A stretch of 64,000 bases of DNA, from assembly GCA_013397845.1 (NCBI GenBank), contig VZTG01000380.1, forward strand, positions 124,001 to 188,000, written 5' to 3'. The position numbers and the translations under genes are program-made. This DNA comes from Melanocharis versteri. Taxonomy: Eukaryota > Chordata > Aves > Passeriformes > Melanocharitidae. Numbering within the stretch: position 1 is the stretch's first letter; every line of letters starts with the position of its first letter. Under the pieces are notes generated by a model. The model searched no databases, was not told where the DNA came from, and saw nothing but the letters and a program-made list of their open reading frames with translations. Below are positions 38,453 through 50,030 of this stretch, in pieces.

Positions 38453-40384
38453 GTTTAATCTTTGCTAATTACTGTTCTTTAGATATTTATTATGGCAACT
38501 GTAGAACAAATGTAGAAAAATGAGATATTTTTCTTTTGTTGACATAAATAATGTGATGATAAATTTCCCATCCTCATTGCTCTTTTTCTCCTCTGCATTG
38601 CAGCAGTGTCAGCTTGATGGTACTTTCAAAGGTCACAGTTATGCCTTTGAACTCTACCCTTATTTATGAGCCATCTATGCTGAACTAGCTGATCACTGCT
38701 CTGTACCTTATTCTTCATTTTTTGATGACAGCTATTCCTGTCAGTGTTCATCAGAGATAGGAAAAAAGCTGATAGGAGTCCATGGATTCTGTTTGAATTA
38801 TTTTTTACTTGAGGTCTGAATGGATGTAAACTCTAAGATACTCAGTTCCTCTCTTTAAGTAAGATAAGGTAGATTTCTACATGAATAAGGGTGACATCAT
38901 CTCTGTGTGGGAAGTATTGAAAAGGACAGAAAGCATGTGTCTGGAGCAACTTGCTACTTTAGGATATTTTCCACAAGATATGTTGTACCTTAATGGGTTT
39001 GGACATTAAAATGTGAACTACAGCTCATAATGTTGGAGGAGTTGATGTGCACTAAACTCTAGGGGCTCTAAGAAAGGCCTTAGGCTCATAGACGTGTCTA
39101 GGAAGTAGAGTGGACCAATAGAATTGGTTCTATAAAATAACAGAACTGATTCTGATGATATGATATCCACAGTGTATATATTTAGATTTATCTGGTTTGG
39201 TTTTTTTTTTTTTCTCCTGCCATCAAGGACGGTGTCCATTTGTGCTTGAAATGCATTAAATGTACACATGGAATTGCTTCCAGTTGCTTCCAAATGCTTC
39301 CATCTTCCAGCCTGGTTTCATCCAAAAGGAATTGCATTTAGGCACCCCATGACCACTCTGTGATAGAAATTGAAGTACAGTAGATGGGGGAAAAACAGGA
39401 GATTCACCTTCAAGGTACGCTCCTGATCTAAAATTAGCACACTAATGTGGGGGAGAAAATAATAAAGAGCAATGAGTGGGTGAGAGGAAGTGTATGCTGC
39501 ATTTTTAAATGAAATAATGATATTCTGTATTTAGTTCTCTTACACACGTTTACAAGGATATCCATAAAACAGAAGTTGTGCAAGAAAATGAATCAGTGAA
39601 AGCAAATAAGCTTTTATCAGAGTTTAATCTGTTTAAGTTATTAAAGAAAACAAATAAAATTAACATAAATGAAGGTATAAGTAATTTCATAGAGAAAACC
39701 ACTTGCTATTAACTAATGTGTTATAGTGAAGAGAGGATAATCATACAGCTAAGGCCTGATAGAAGTTGAATGTAAGTGAATTTGGATTATAAATAGAGCA
39801 ATAAGTTCAAATCAATGGTTAAGGATAAAAAAAAATCTATATGGAAGTTATGAACTCTACTTTCCAAAAACTGCTTTTTGGTGTTTGTCAGTAAAGATTC
39901 TGTAGGAGCTTCAACAGACAATTGAAATATTATTTCTATGATGCCAGGAAAAATTTGGACCAAGTAAATAAAAATGAAACTTAGAAATGAAAAATGAAGA
40001 AATTAGAGAAAAAATGCTATTTGGTGCATTACTGCTTATTTTCTCTTTCATAATTCATTAGAAAGTGAATTAAGACATGTAATTTGGTGTCTTAGAACTT
40101 ATATCCTCTTCACAAATATTCCTCACAAAATACTTGTATGATTGGCTTTTTATTGTTCTAACCAGACAGAATTAAAAAAGAGAGAAAAATCAATAAATAT
40201 TAATTTTCCATAGTTTGGTAACCTGATACCAAATGAATTACAAGTATTTCTTCAGCCTTTAAAAGACAAGAATGAATTCTTGGGAAAATCTATTGTTTCT
40301 ACAACAGTACAGCTAAAAGAACCTTTGTCTCCAGCTGTTTTGTTGGGTTTTTTCAAATATTCATTTATACTAAACCTTGAACAC
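38453..40384. other. AT-rich non-coding stretch
   Basis: No repeat family or exon-like signal with support was seen. A T-run lies at about 39200-39212. Confidence 0.45.
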
Positions 40385-40697
40385 TTTCAGGGATGGGGTA
40401 TCCAGAGCTTCTTGGGGCAACCTGTGCCAGTATCTCTCCAGAATTTCTTCCTAATATCTAGTCAAAGTCAATTCTCTTTCAGTATAAAGTCATTACTGTG
40501 TTCTGCCACTACATACCTTTGTCAGAAGTCCCTCACCAGCTCTCTTGTACCCCCTTCTGGTACTGGAAGGTGCTGTAAGATCTCCTCAGAACCTTCTCTG
40601 CTTCAGGATAAAGAATCCTAACTCCCCCAGCCTGTCTTCACAGGAGAGGTGCTCCAGCCCTCTGATTATCATCATGACCCTCCTCAGGACACTCGTC
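40385..40697 (-). mobile_element. CR1 LINE fragment, minus strand (first copy)
   Basis: The plus strand shows the complement of a CR1 3' region: CAGGGATGGGGTATCCAGAG, GGGCAACCTGTGCCAGTATC, AGAATTTCTTCCTAATATCT, GGTACTGGAAGGTGCTGTAA, CAGCCTGTCTTCACAGGAGA and GTGCTCCAGCCCTCTGATTA. The terminal tail repeats are absent. Bases 40485-40697 are repeated at 40820-41032. Confidence 0.85.
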
Positions 40698-40817
40698 TGT
40701 GGATGTACAGTCCGAAGAAAATTTCTCCTACTCACGAACTCTGTAAGAAAACAAGATAAACTGGGACATTCTTTTCTCTTTCTAATCTTATGTTTTGCTA
40801 ACTGAAGCTCCAAGGTT

Positions 40818-40818
40818 N
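40818..40818. other. Single ambiguous base (N)
   Basis: This is the only N in the window. It sits at the left edge of the second copy of a duplicated segment, which suggests an assembly join. Confidence 0.95.
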
Positions 40819-40819
40819 G

Positions 40820-41032
40820 TAAAGTCATTACTGTGTTCTGTCACTACATACCTTTATCAGAAGTCCCTCTCCAGCTCTCTTGTAGCCTCTTCTGGTACTG
40901 GAAGGTGCTGTAAGATCTCCTCAGAACCTTCTCTGCTTCAGGATAAAGAATCCTAACTCCCCCAGCCTGTCTTCACAGGAGAGGTGCTCCAGCCCTCTGA
41001 TTATCATTGTGACCCTCCTCAGGACACTCGTC
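40820..41032 (-). mobile_element. CR1 LINE fragment, minus strand (second copy)
   Basis: This has the same block order as 40485-40697, from the TACTGTGTTCTGTCACTACA segment to GGACACTCGTC. The first copy goes on into TGTGGATGTACAG, the second into AACATGCC, so the two have different flanks on the right. Confidence 0.8.
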
Positions 41033-43832
41033 AACATGCCTTTATCATCATATTCATCCCATGAGATGCCCTATAAACATCCCTTTAGGTAGCATCTGAA
41101 GCTTTTTTCACCCCCATTTTGATAGGAACCGGAGTGGATGTTACGTTATCCTATCAATTACATAAATGCAATTTTCCTTAACAAATTAGAGTGAGAGAAG
41201 AGGTGTTCATCAAAAAAAACCTCCGCAGGAAAAAGGCTTACTTTCATGTGAGTTGAAGGAAAAGCATTTTGTTACAGTTTCTTTAATTAATACTTTAGAC
41301 AATATTGGACCTGATTTCATAGTTTTTAAAGCTGCTGAGACTGCTTTTCCTTGCCTGAATCAGCAAGGTTTTAAAACATACTATAATTAATTATTTAATT
41401 CAGAATTTAGCAATTACCTATTTTAAGGATGACTGTTTTTTCCTGTGCAGTTATGTCTTCTTTGTTTGAAGTGTATTTTTTAGGATATTGAAGTAGCGAC
41501 CAAATCCAGGAAAACTGTTGGGCCTAATCAATGTATCTGTATTTTCACATGTGCTTAAGTTCCCTCACAGTATAGAGTGCTAGTTTCTTTATTGGGAGCT
41601 AAATTCCATAGCTATATCCTTGTCAAGAGTTGCCATGTTCTACATTTCTCAAACAGGTTTCTGTTGATTTTGATTCCTTTATCATTGAAAACAGTTATCC
41701 ATTTTTTGGGTCTGAATTAATTGGTCTATTTTCATGTATAGATATTCAGATAATTTCCTAGGGACAAGTTAATGGAATAAAAGAAAAGAAATAAATTATG
41801 TTCCACATTAAATTTCCCACTTGCTTTAAGATGATAAATATAGCATAACTTTTAAATATTGACCATCATAACTCACCAGAAGGAACAGTTCAGCTGGTCA
41901 GATAGGAGAAACAATAGTTTTCTGATGGTTTACACAGAGTGTTTATCTTTCACTTATTTCTTTGAGGGTATTTCTCTGAAGTTATGAGGTTTATAATTTT
42001 ATTACTCTTCAGCTTTTATATTTTCTCTTTATTAATCTGGAAAATCTATGCACAGTGAACATTCAGGAGTTCCTCCACCCAGTGTACCGTTGTCTCTGAG
42101 AAATTATGGATTTTAAGAAGCAGCTTTGAGATTCATTCAAGCATTTAAATTAAATTAAAAAGAGACGAACTTTTTGTTCCTAATTAAATATTGCAGCCGC
42201 AAACATTGTTACAGAAAGTAGACTCATTAGATATGGTTAGACAAACTTTGGGCTCTAGTTTAACAGGAAATATTTGGTTCCTGCTTCCAGAAATGTGTCA
42301 CTTGAACATAGAAAATCAAGCATTTCAATGCAGTGCAAACCTGACAGCTGCAAACACCGAAGAGAAGAACCAGTGTAAAATCCTGCCACATTCTCAGATG
42401 AAGCAACCAAAATCTCTTTGGAAGATCTGATTTTATATAAGACTAATTTTTGAGAAAGAGGTAGAAATTTTTTTTTAAAAATGGATCTGAGAATATGCCT
42501 TTTTAATGGAGGAAGAGAATTTTCTTAAGAGCATGTAAGCATTTCTGTTCAAATATTTTTTTTTTAATCATAAATGTAGGCAGAAAACTTACCAGGCATT
42601 TTGTAGAAAATCAGAGAATTTAATTTGGCTTTCAGAGCTTCTAATAATTAAATAGTAATGTGAAGTCAGCACAATTTTCATGGTCTATTTAGCTTTTTGG
42701 AAACTGGTTAAACATTAATTTGATTGTGGTCAAGAAGTTCAATACAGTCAGGCAATCTCTGTGCAATCTCATATAAAGTCTTTGGTATCCAATGGCTGAA
42801 AACATCCTGGAAAGTCTAAAAGCAAAATTTTTTAGAAAGTCACAGGTGGCTCTTGGAATGACAGGACTGGGGCTGAAGGAAATTATCTTTTCTTTAAATT
42901 ATCCAGAGGAATAAACTAGAAGCAAAAAAAGTGACTCATATCCAGTCCATTGAGAAACCATTCAAGACCATCCTTCCTTTTGAGAAGTGGCACTAAGGAT
43001 ATAGTGGGTAGGGGAATATGGGGAGACAGCAAATATCAGACATCTGAGACGCTGAGGCAGCTAAAATCAGGAATCTGCCTGATGTAGACTTTGTCTTATT
43101 CAAGGTATGCATTTTTTCCTTGCACTTGTTCAGTTCGAACAGTTCAAAACAAAAGTGTCATGGTTCCTGCCTTCTTTGGCTGAGTCACAAGTGTACAGTC
43201 TGAGATTTATGTAACCCCTGAAATTGTGTCCATATGTGGTCTAGACTAAGAGGTCCTTGTTTGCCCATGGGCACTGTCCTGTGAAAGCAGTGTGCTATGG
43301 GCAGCATCCCTGTTATTGCTTCATATCAGCAGCCAGCTGCCACTTCTCATGGTTTTTGGAGGGCTTTGTTGGCAGCAAGATAACTCTTGAGCCATGCACT
43401 GAAGATTGGTGTAAATGTCCATGCATGACTGGTCGAGTCAGATGTTCTGATTTGTCCTTTGCTGCAAGTCAGGCTGGGTAATCAAAACAGCCCTTTCTGC
43501 CTTGGTATGTATTCAGCCCGCTAGCTGGCTTTAAAAAGAAAAATGTCAGGCTTTTATTTTCCATCAGATTTCCAGGACAAAAAAATAAAGCAGTTTGCTG
43601 ACATTTCAGAGCACTTGCAAATACGTAATGTGCTATAAAAATGGATGAGGCAATGAAGGACTTATTCAACATATTAAAGGATTCAGAGAAATGATCAAGG
43701 ATTAAAGATTGGAGAAGAGAAGCAGAGTTAAGAAACTCCCTTTAATAGAGTTGATAAATACAAAACAGTAAAGAATGATGAAGTATTTTGGTCTAATCCT
43801 TTAAAAGCATATTGAACTATCTATTAAAACAG

Positions 43833-43847
43833 CAACAACAACAACAA
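43833..43847. repeat. Short (CAA)n tract
   Basis: About five CAA units in a purine-rich context that continues with CAAAGTGAAGCAA words. Confidence 0.75.
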
Positions 43848-44978
43848 AGTGAAGCAATAACAGAAGCAAAAGCAAACCAAAACCAATGCAGAGTCTGCAG
43901 AAAATAACTCTAGAACAACTTCTGTGTTTGTGTGCAATATAGCACCCGGCCTTTTCAGATTCACTGAGGAAAATGGAGGAAGGACAGTGGGAAGTTAGGT
44001 GCCAGCCTGGCCTTGTACTCTCGTGCTCTAATGCATTTCATGGGGAGCAGTTATGGCACCTAGCATGTTCCTCCTACATTGCAGTTGAGTCCAAAGTAAA
44101 TTTGTCCGGGACTGATGATCTATATAAAGACAGATAATGTGTAATAGATCTTAATGGAAGCTATATTCCTACCTTTTTGTGTTTTGGATATTTTGCTTAT
44201 TTTTGATGATTCCTAGAACCTGAGATATCTGCCAGACACCTTGGAAATTACCAAGGAAGGGACATTCTAGAAACTTTTGAGATGATTTTTCCTCCTATAC
44301 CATCCTTTTTCCTGATTTAGAATCAGACTATTCGTATGCCAATATGTCACCAGATGTCAGTAAAGCAAACAAACAAAAATGCTTTTGTAGGAAATCCACA
44401 TCATAACTGCTGGAAGAATTCTCTACTAGTCTGCTGCTAAGAGGCTCAGATGTAGACTTTTTCTGTTCAGGCAGAAATAACCTGTGCCTGGAAAGATAAC
44501 CTGTGGTTATTAGATACTCTAGATTTCAAAATTATTAGAAACCTGGTCTTACGGAAGTTTGTGCAAATGGTAGTTATTTCAGTGGATCAGCTTTTCATTT
44601 CTTCTTCTCCTTCTTTTCATTTTGTTTGACAACTTTTCTGAAACTCAATCTGTAACCACAGATCAGACAAATAAATAATGTCAAAGGAAGAAAGCGAGTG
44701 TTTGAAAAGTTACCTAATTTGGAAGAGTTAGATAACCTTTATTCATTGACCACATAGTGACTCCTGAAGAGAAAATCATAATTTCTGAGGTTTTTAAATA
44801 CTTTACATTGTATTAAAACTGTGCTAGAAGGGCATAGGCACTTAAATGTATGCAAGTTTTTCTGCAGATCTTCAGCTATTTTTTTCTTTCTAGAATCTTT
44901 GTTTTGTCAGCAAGAAGTATTCTTGTGTATTTGTTTTTGAGAATGTCTCTCTGTATTAATATAAGATTCATTGATGTA

Positions 44979-44998
44979 TTTAATTAAATTTAATTAAA
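44979..44998. repeat. Two tandem copies of a self-complementary decamer
   Basis: TTTAATTAAA occurs twice in a row. Each unit is its own reverse complement, so the whole 20 bases also form a palindrome. Confidence 0.85.
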
Positions 44999-45184
44999 TC
45001 TGATTTTGATTAATATGGTAAATTGTAATTGCAATTTTGGAGTGTGTCTACTATAGGACAGGGTGATTTATTAGCATAATCACAGACTGTCTATTTAAAG
45101 GTCATTCTTGCTTCCCAGCTTATTTGCAGAAACATAAAATATAACTTGCCCTCAAGGTAAAGCAATACGAAAAGAGCCTTAATA

Positions 45185-45190
45185 TATTTC
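45185..45190. repeat. Left target-site duplication of the solo LTR
   Basis: TATTTC stands directly before the TG end of the LTR and is repeated directly after its CA end at 45685-45690. The base before each copy is also A, so the duplication can be read with a one-base ambiguity. Confidence 0.85.
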
Positions 45191-45438
45191 TGTTGTGGTG
45201 TGTCATGGCATCCCTAAGATGGCGCTTCCCCCTCACCCTTCTCCTTCCCACAATCCCTCATTCCCCAACAAGTTTTCCCATGCCCAGGAAACTTTCCCAC
45301 TTTGAGCTAGCTGTCTGTCTCTCTCCTCTCCGCCCCCTAGTATTGTGATTGCTTGTTGCTATGTCTTCCCTCTTCTGTACCGCCCTCTTCGGGTATCCCC
45401 ATTGGTTGATTGTGTGTGTCCATGCCCATATCCTTCGG

Positions 45439-45446
45439 TATATATT
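45439..45446 (+). promoter_or_regulatory. TATA box of the solo LTR
   Basis: TATATATT lies 34 bases after the inverted CCAAT box (ATTGG at 45401-45405) and about 80 bases before the poly(A) signal, as expected for an LTR promoter. Transcription would start near 45465-45475 and run to the right. Present activity is unknown. Confidence 0.6.
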
Positions 45447-45521
45447 GTGTTGCTGAGCCCTGCTCGGGGCTCTTCGCCCCCCAAGTTACTCTTGTGCTCC
45501 TGGAACCTCTGCTTCCCATGG

Positions 45522-45527
45522 AATAAA
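45522..45527 (+). terminator. Poly(A) signal of the solo LTR
   Basis: AATAAA lies within GGAATAAACC, followed by a TCATGTCTCC segment. Its place downstream of the TATA box marks the R region. Confidence 0.65.
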
Positions 45528-45690
45528 CCTTCATGTCTCCCCCGGAGAGCTGCTCCTGCCTCTTTTGCCTCCTCCTTCGCCCTACCAGCAGCCGAGCCTG
45601 ACCATCTCACGTCCACGCAGAAGATCTCACGGCAGGTGCCCCCAACCCTAGCCCGGAGGGGTCCGGAGAAGGCACGCTGAGCCATATTTC

Positions 45691-48582
45691 CTTCAATTAA
45701 AAAAAAAGTTATTTTAATGACAATGAATTGCTTTGAAAAGCAACAGCTAGAAGTCAAAAGTGTTCTGATATGTGTAGAGCTGAGAATTCCTAAGTTGCGA
45801 GCATGTTCAGTAAATAAAATTGGATTATTGCTGGGAAATTCAGTTTCTGTTTTGACATTGCCAGAATCAGAGAGGTGAATTTTATTCAGATTGCTTTGTT
45901 AGAAATTCCAAGGCTACCTTGGGGCTTTTAAATGCTCAAGTACTTTTCAAGGGAAAACCAATGGGAATAAATGTTAAAAATAACAGATTAAAAGCAACGA
46001 TTACATCAGACAGTAAGTAGAAAAATGACCCAGCACTGTTTTTAAAGAGAGTAATTTATCCCTAGTATAGACAAAAAATAAAAGGTAGATTAAAAAGAAA
46101 ACTAATTTTAAAAGGAGTAGACTGGAATGCTTGTAGAGAGAGTACTGATATGGTCAGTTTATTCAATCTCCTATATGAAACGTTTAGATAAAAGGCACTT
46201 TGAAATGCTGTAGTAGAGGTAAAACATCTTTTCTCTTGCACGGCTTAGAGGCAAAATCAAAATACAGCTCCTTCAAGTTTATGAAACTTGATTGAAACCA
46301 GCAAATAAATTAACTGTTCATTTATTGCCTGACAAGACTCAGCAGCACAACAGAGCTCGTGAGAGGCTGGGATCAGTGATTACCGTCTCCCAGCTGAATT
46401 CCATGTCCCAGCTCTTCAGGGTAGATTTGTCATCACGTATTCGAGTGCCAGTGTAACATTACCTTTTCTTTGAATGTGTGTGAATGTGAGGTTGAGAGTG
46501 CTGTTCCACAGATGCTTTTTCAAAACAACAATGTAATCCTCTTTTAGAGCCCTTTCCATTAAAAACAGGAGGTGTTCAAGGTATTCATCACAGTGCCACA
46601 ACCAGACTCGCTCTCCTGTGGGAGCAGTGAGCAGCCCTGTGGCACAGAAGCCAGTGTCCCACCTACAGAAATGTACTTCTTTCATCTCAACACATTACTC
46701 CAGTCTAAATCTTGATCAAATGTCAACTAAGTGCCATGACTTCATCTGGACTATCTGTCTATAACTTCTTCTTTTTAAAAACACTTAAACAACATTGAGT
46801 CCCTCTGCAGAACAAAGATTCTCCTGACTCGGGACCACAGGTGTGCCAGCTGAGGACACTTGGACATTATGGATATTTGAGCATCCCCAGCTAGATTAAG
46901 ATGGACTTTATGAATTTACTTTTGCGAAGTCATCGTCAGAATTTTTCTTCCCAACATACAGGCATGATGAGATTTTTGTTTTTGAATGATAATAAAAAAA
47001 TTGTATTATGGCTAGTTGGTGTGCTTAATTCCATACAGGTGCATGCTTTGTGCTATGAAAGCTGATTGAAAAGAGCAATGCTATGAAGATAAAGAAAACC
47101 TATTTTAACTCTGAATGAACTTGCCATGCACTCTCATTTTGAGTTTTTTTTTCCATCATTGAGGCTGCATTCACCTATATTTTTTTTCTGACACTTCTGC
47201 AGTTTTCTCAAATGAGCAGTGATCGTGAATAGTGAAAAAAGACCCATTTTAGAGAGGCTAGGTTGCTGCATCGTGGGCCGGAGCCACTCCACATCTCCTG
47301 AGCTGCCCTCCAGGATCATTCCCGTGATGGATGATGGCAGCCATATAGGCAGGCTACTCAATACCAAAGTACAGAGGCACCAAGAATGCGATTTGTAGTT
47401 GCCATAAGTTTTCTCCATCTCAGTGTCTGCATTCCTCCTACAACCAATCATCCACTTGGGCCACACTAGATAAGCATTCCTGCGCCTTAATCCCTTTAAT
47501 CCCTTACAGCTTAATCCCTTCCTTAGCACAACTGCCAGGCACCTGGTGGCTGCTTCCACTCTGCAATCAGCACTGGAAATAGGCTCTGCAATATATTAGC
47601 CATTGGCAAAAACCAAGGGGTAATGCAAATGCTGCTCCTGCGTTTGCACCAGCTGGGGCAGAGGGATGGGAGCAAGAGATTTCTGGTATCAGAGCGAGAG
47701 CAGATGTGAGCACAGCTCTGCAGGTTGGACAGTGGGCTGCCTGCCTGGGACTTGAGAAGCTCTGGGATGTTTGATGTGGGAGCCATGAAGTGTCTGGAGA
47801 GCAGAACTCCACTTCTACAAGTTGCATTTATGCTCATTTGTGCAGGTGCTGCTGGGCTTTACCACATCACAACTCTCAGCAGAAGGGGCACCTTCAACTT
47901 GCATCATGTAAGGCAGCTTCTCATGCAGGGTTTTGGGTCTTCTGTGATTCACAGTCAGAGCCTCATGAGGATGGCCTCATGTTGTCCTGTTTTACAGAAA
48001 GTTTTTCTCTGCCAGAAGACAGCCATATCAAGAGAGAAAGTAAAAAAATGGGGCAAACAAGTCTGCTTAAAAACTTCCTCATCCACCATAATACCTAGTC
48101 CATGTAACTCATGTTTCTGTCATCTCATGTTGCATGTAACCCATCGCCCTCTTTTGGCTACTACGTCTGGCACAGGCACAAGCATCAACAGTGGTTGAGT
48201 TTTCTATGATTAAAGGATGATTTAGATATTAATTTGAGGTAAGTACCAGTGACTTTGGAACCAAATCTCTCATACCTGAGGCTGCAGAAATTCCCTTTGG
48301 CCACAAGAAAACATGGATTTCATCTGTACTTCTCTTTGGTGTTAACTGATGGCAGGTTTAAGTGCTCAGCATGTCACCTGTCATGAATCTCTCCTGGTTA
48401 GATAAGCAAATATTTTCAGGCAAAATGCTGCCGTTGCGTGAAGTGAGAGTAGGGCCATAGCCTGCACAGCTTCTCCTGAGAAATTTATACTGTTTGGGAC
48501 TATCTCTGTTCCAAGTCTGGCATACAAGTTATGTTACAATCACACTACTGCCAGAACAAACACATGTTCTGTACTACTGTTT
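45691..48582. other. Non-coding stretch with a GC-richer block
   Basis: The block at about 47265-48000 is GC-richer and carries overlapping frames on both strands (141 codons minus, 157 codons plus). None has splice or family support. The candidate exon at 46463-46662 is listed separately. Confidence 0.35.
46463..46662 (-). other. Candidate internal exon, unidentified
   Basis: On the minus strand a fair acceptor (GAAGTACATTTCTGTAG) ends at 46663. A 200-base piece follows, one base plus 66 open codons plus one base, up to CAAAGAAAAG then GTAATG, a strong donor. The peptide includes GLLTAPTGERVWLWHCDEYL and MERALKEDYIVVLKKHLWN, which looks like an amphipathic helical segment with several aromatic residues. 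I cannot assign it to a family. Confidence 0.25.
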
Positions 48583-48604
48583 TTACCTCGGCTGACCGAG
48601 GTAA
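48583..48604. repeat. Short perfect inverted repeat (9-bp arms, 4-base loop)
   Basis: TTACCTCGG and CCGAGGTAA are separated by CTGA. The arms pair without mismatch and hold one CpG each. No flanking poly-T or gene gives it an evident role. Confidence 0.85.
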
Positions 48605-48904
48605 CATCACAGACTGACCACAGTAATAATTAAGGGTCTTTCAAAATTAATTTCTTCTCCCATGGCAACAGCTACATTTCTCATTAAGCACAAAATGCAT
48701 CTCTCTATGCAGTTTTATCACAAGGAGTAAGTATATGCTGCTGAGATAAATGCATGAGGAGCTTGAACAATAGTCTTGAAAGTGCTCAGGCACACAGCTT
48801 CACTGTACTTGTTTTGCTTAGTGGAACGCATTGCCCTTGCAGTCCAATCTTCCCTTGTTCCTTAACTTCAAAGTAAATTATCTCAATACTGAAGTCCAGT
48901 AATG
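48605..48904. other. Non-coding spacer
   Basis: I see nothing here beyond ordinary AT-rich sequence. Confidence 0.4.
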
Positions 48905-49115
48905 GATACTTCACCCAGAGGGTGCTTGGGCACTGGAACAGGCTCCTCAGCAAAGTGGTCGATGCACCAGCCTGACAGAGTTCAGGAGGCATCTGGAGTA
49001 TGCTTTCAGGCACGTGGTGTGACTCCTGGAAATGGTGCTGTGCAGGGCCAGGAGTTGGACTCCATGATCCTCATGGGTCCCTTCCAGTTTGGCATTTTCT
49101 GTGATTCTGTGATCC
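48905..49115 (+). mobile_element. CR1 LINE 3' end, plus strand
   Basis: A 5'-truncated copy that begins in the end of ORF2 (GGCACTGGAACAGGCTCCTC after a short GGATACTTCACCCAG lead). It passes TGCTGTGCAGGGCCAGGAGT and TGGACTCCATGATCCTCATG with GGTCCCTTCCAG, and ends with TTCTGTGATTCTGTGATCC. The block before the tail differs from that of the copy at 3438-3712, so it is a separate subfamily. Confidence 0.85.
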
Positions 49116-50030
49116 ACAAAATGTTATTCTATAGGAAAAAAAACCCAAAAAATCCTAATAAATAAGAGTGGAGAATTTATATCCAGACCTGACCTGTAAC
49201 TGCAGTGTGGCAGTATGGTATTCACCAAAGCCTGGAGCAGCAGGACAGAAGTCCACAAGAGGCTGCAGAATGCCAAGCCTGACATCCTTTCATTAAAGAG
49301 GTTTAGAAACCTTACCTCACTCTGGTCTCTCATGTTTAGGGAGGGTCATCTGCTGCAAGTCTTCACGTGTATGTCCGTGTGGTTTGAAATGGCTTAGAAA
49401 TTTGGTGTATGTGGTTATGTATGTATGTATGACAGGACTTACTAAATGTGTGTGTGCCTGGGAGGCAGACACACACATCTCCAAGGGGACCTGGGGTAGC
49501 TGCGTTTTGGCTGCAAGGTCTTCCACCTACCTTGCTCACAACCAAAATGGGGAAATCCTCTTCCTTTACACCACCCAGGTGTAAGCCAAGAGTAGCCAAG
49601 AGCAGCAAGGGCAGAGGAACGGCTCCGGGGAGCCTTCACCTGTCTGCCCTGGGAAATGAGACCTGTGTGGGAGTGGTGGGCAGGACTGCCCGGCCTTAGT
49701 GTGGAGAGCAGGCTCAGAGCTGCTCTTTGGGGCTGGTGTCACTGATGCTGAGCTGTCCCAGGCTTCACTGAGGCCACTTCAGATGGACACCAGGGTGGGG
49801 GCCAGAGCAGGGTGGAAACTTGGGTTTTACAGTGGTGGGTCACCTTCTGTGGTGGCTCTGGGGACAGCTCCATAACACTGAAGCTGAGCATGGGTGTGCT
49901 ATTCCCTCCAGTCTTTGGTCACCTCTGAACACAGCTGCAGCTGCAGAGGGCATGTGGGGCAGCACAGGGCATGAAGAACACTTACCTCTTTCGAGAAAAT
50001 CCACTCTTGATTAAATCTCCTGGACTCTAT
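49116..50030. other. GC-richer non-coding block
   Basis: From about 49190 to 50000 the sequence is much richer in GC than its surroundings and has short frames on both strands, most below 85 codons. It may hold an unrecognised repeat. No CpG clustering strong enough for a promoter island is seen. Confidence 0.35.
49416..49431. repeat. (TATG)4 microsatellite
   Basis: Four perfect TATG units within a TG-rich segment. Confidence 0.85.

Larger units (their letters stand above)
40485..41032. repeat. Tandem duplication of a 213-bp CR1 segment
   Basis: Bases 40485-40697 and 40820-41032 align without gaps at a constant offset of 335, with about seven mismatches by my count. The 122 bases between them (40698-40819) are not repeated and include the single N at 40818, one base before the second copy becomes similar. 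This is either a genuine local duplication or an assembly join in which two haplotypes or reads were placed end to end. Confidence 0.85.
41033..45184. other. AT-rich non-coding stretch
   Basis: There is no recognised repeat family. At about 42196-42430 the plus strand has an acceptor-like tract (TTCCTAATTAAATATTGCAG) followed by an open frame of 78 codons ending in TGA. It is comparable to the minus-strand candidates but has no partner on its strand. Confidence 0.35.
45191..45684 (+). mobile_element. Solo LTR of an endogenous retrovirus
   Basis: This 494-base element starts TGTTGTGGTGTGTCATGGCA and ends CACGCTGAGCCA. It is flanked by perfect 6-base direct repeats and is much richer in GC than its surroundings. 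In order it shows an AAGATGGCGC word near 45216 (a YY1-type site), an inverted CCAAT box at 45401-45405, a TATA box at 45439-45446, and AATAAA at 45522-45527. This is the U3-R-U5 order in plus orientation. No second LTR, tRNA primer site or internal gene follows, so the provirus was lost by recombination between its LTRs. A 6-base duplication is usual for ERVK-like class II elements and some others; the family name is inferred. Confidence 0.85.

Noticed and set aside
40280..40805. Overlapping plus-strand frames of 113 and 86 codons
   Set aside because: They run mostly through an inverted CR1 copy and carry no independent coding signal.
42196..42430. Plus-strand exon-like frame with an acceptor-like tract
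   Set aside because: It has no donor and no partner on the plus strand. It is kept as a measure of how often such pieces arise by chance.
44979..44998. AT palindrome as a possible replication or protein site
   Set aside because: In AT-rich DNA such short self-complementary words are common. It is recorded only as a repeat.
45359..45757. 132-codon minus-strand frame and 111-codon plus-strand frame
   Set aside because: Both lie inside or across the solo LTR. GC-rich LTR sequence produces long frames by composition, and neither has a known protein pattern.
47725..48198. 157-codon plus-strand frame
   Set aside because: It lies in a GC-richer block with frames open on both strands. The peptide has no family pattern and no clear splice sites or start context.
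49317..49699. Several overlapping frames of 60-83 codons on both strands
   Set aside because: They overlap in all frames of a GC-richer block, as composition alone would produce.
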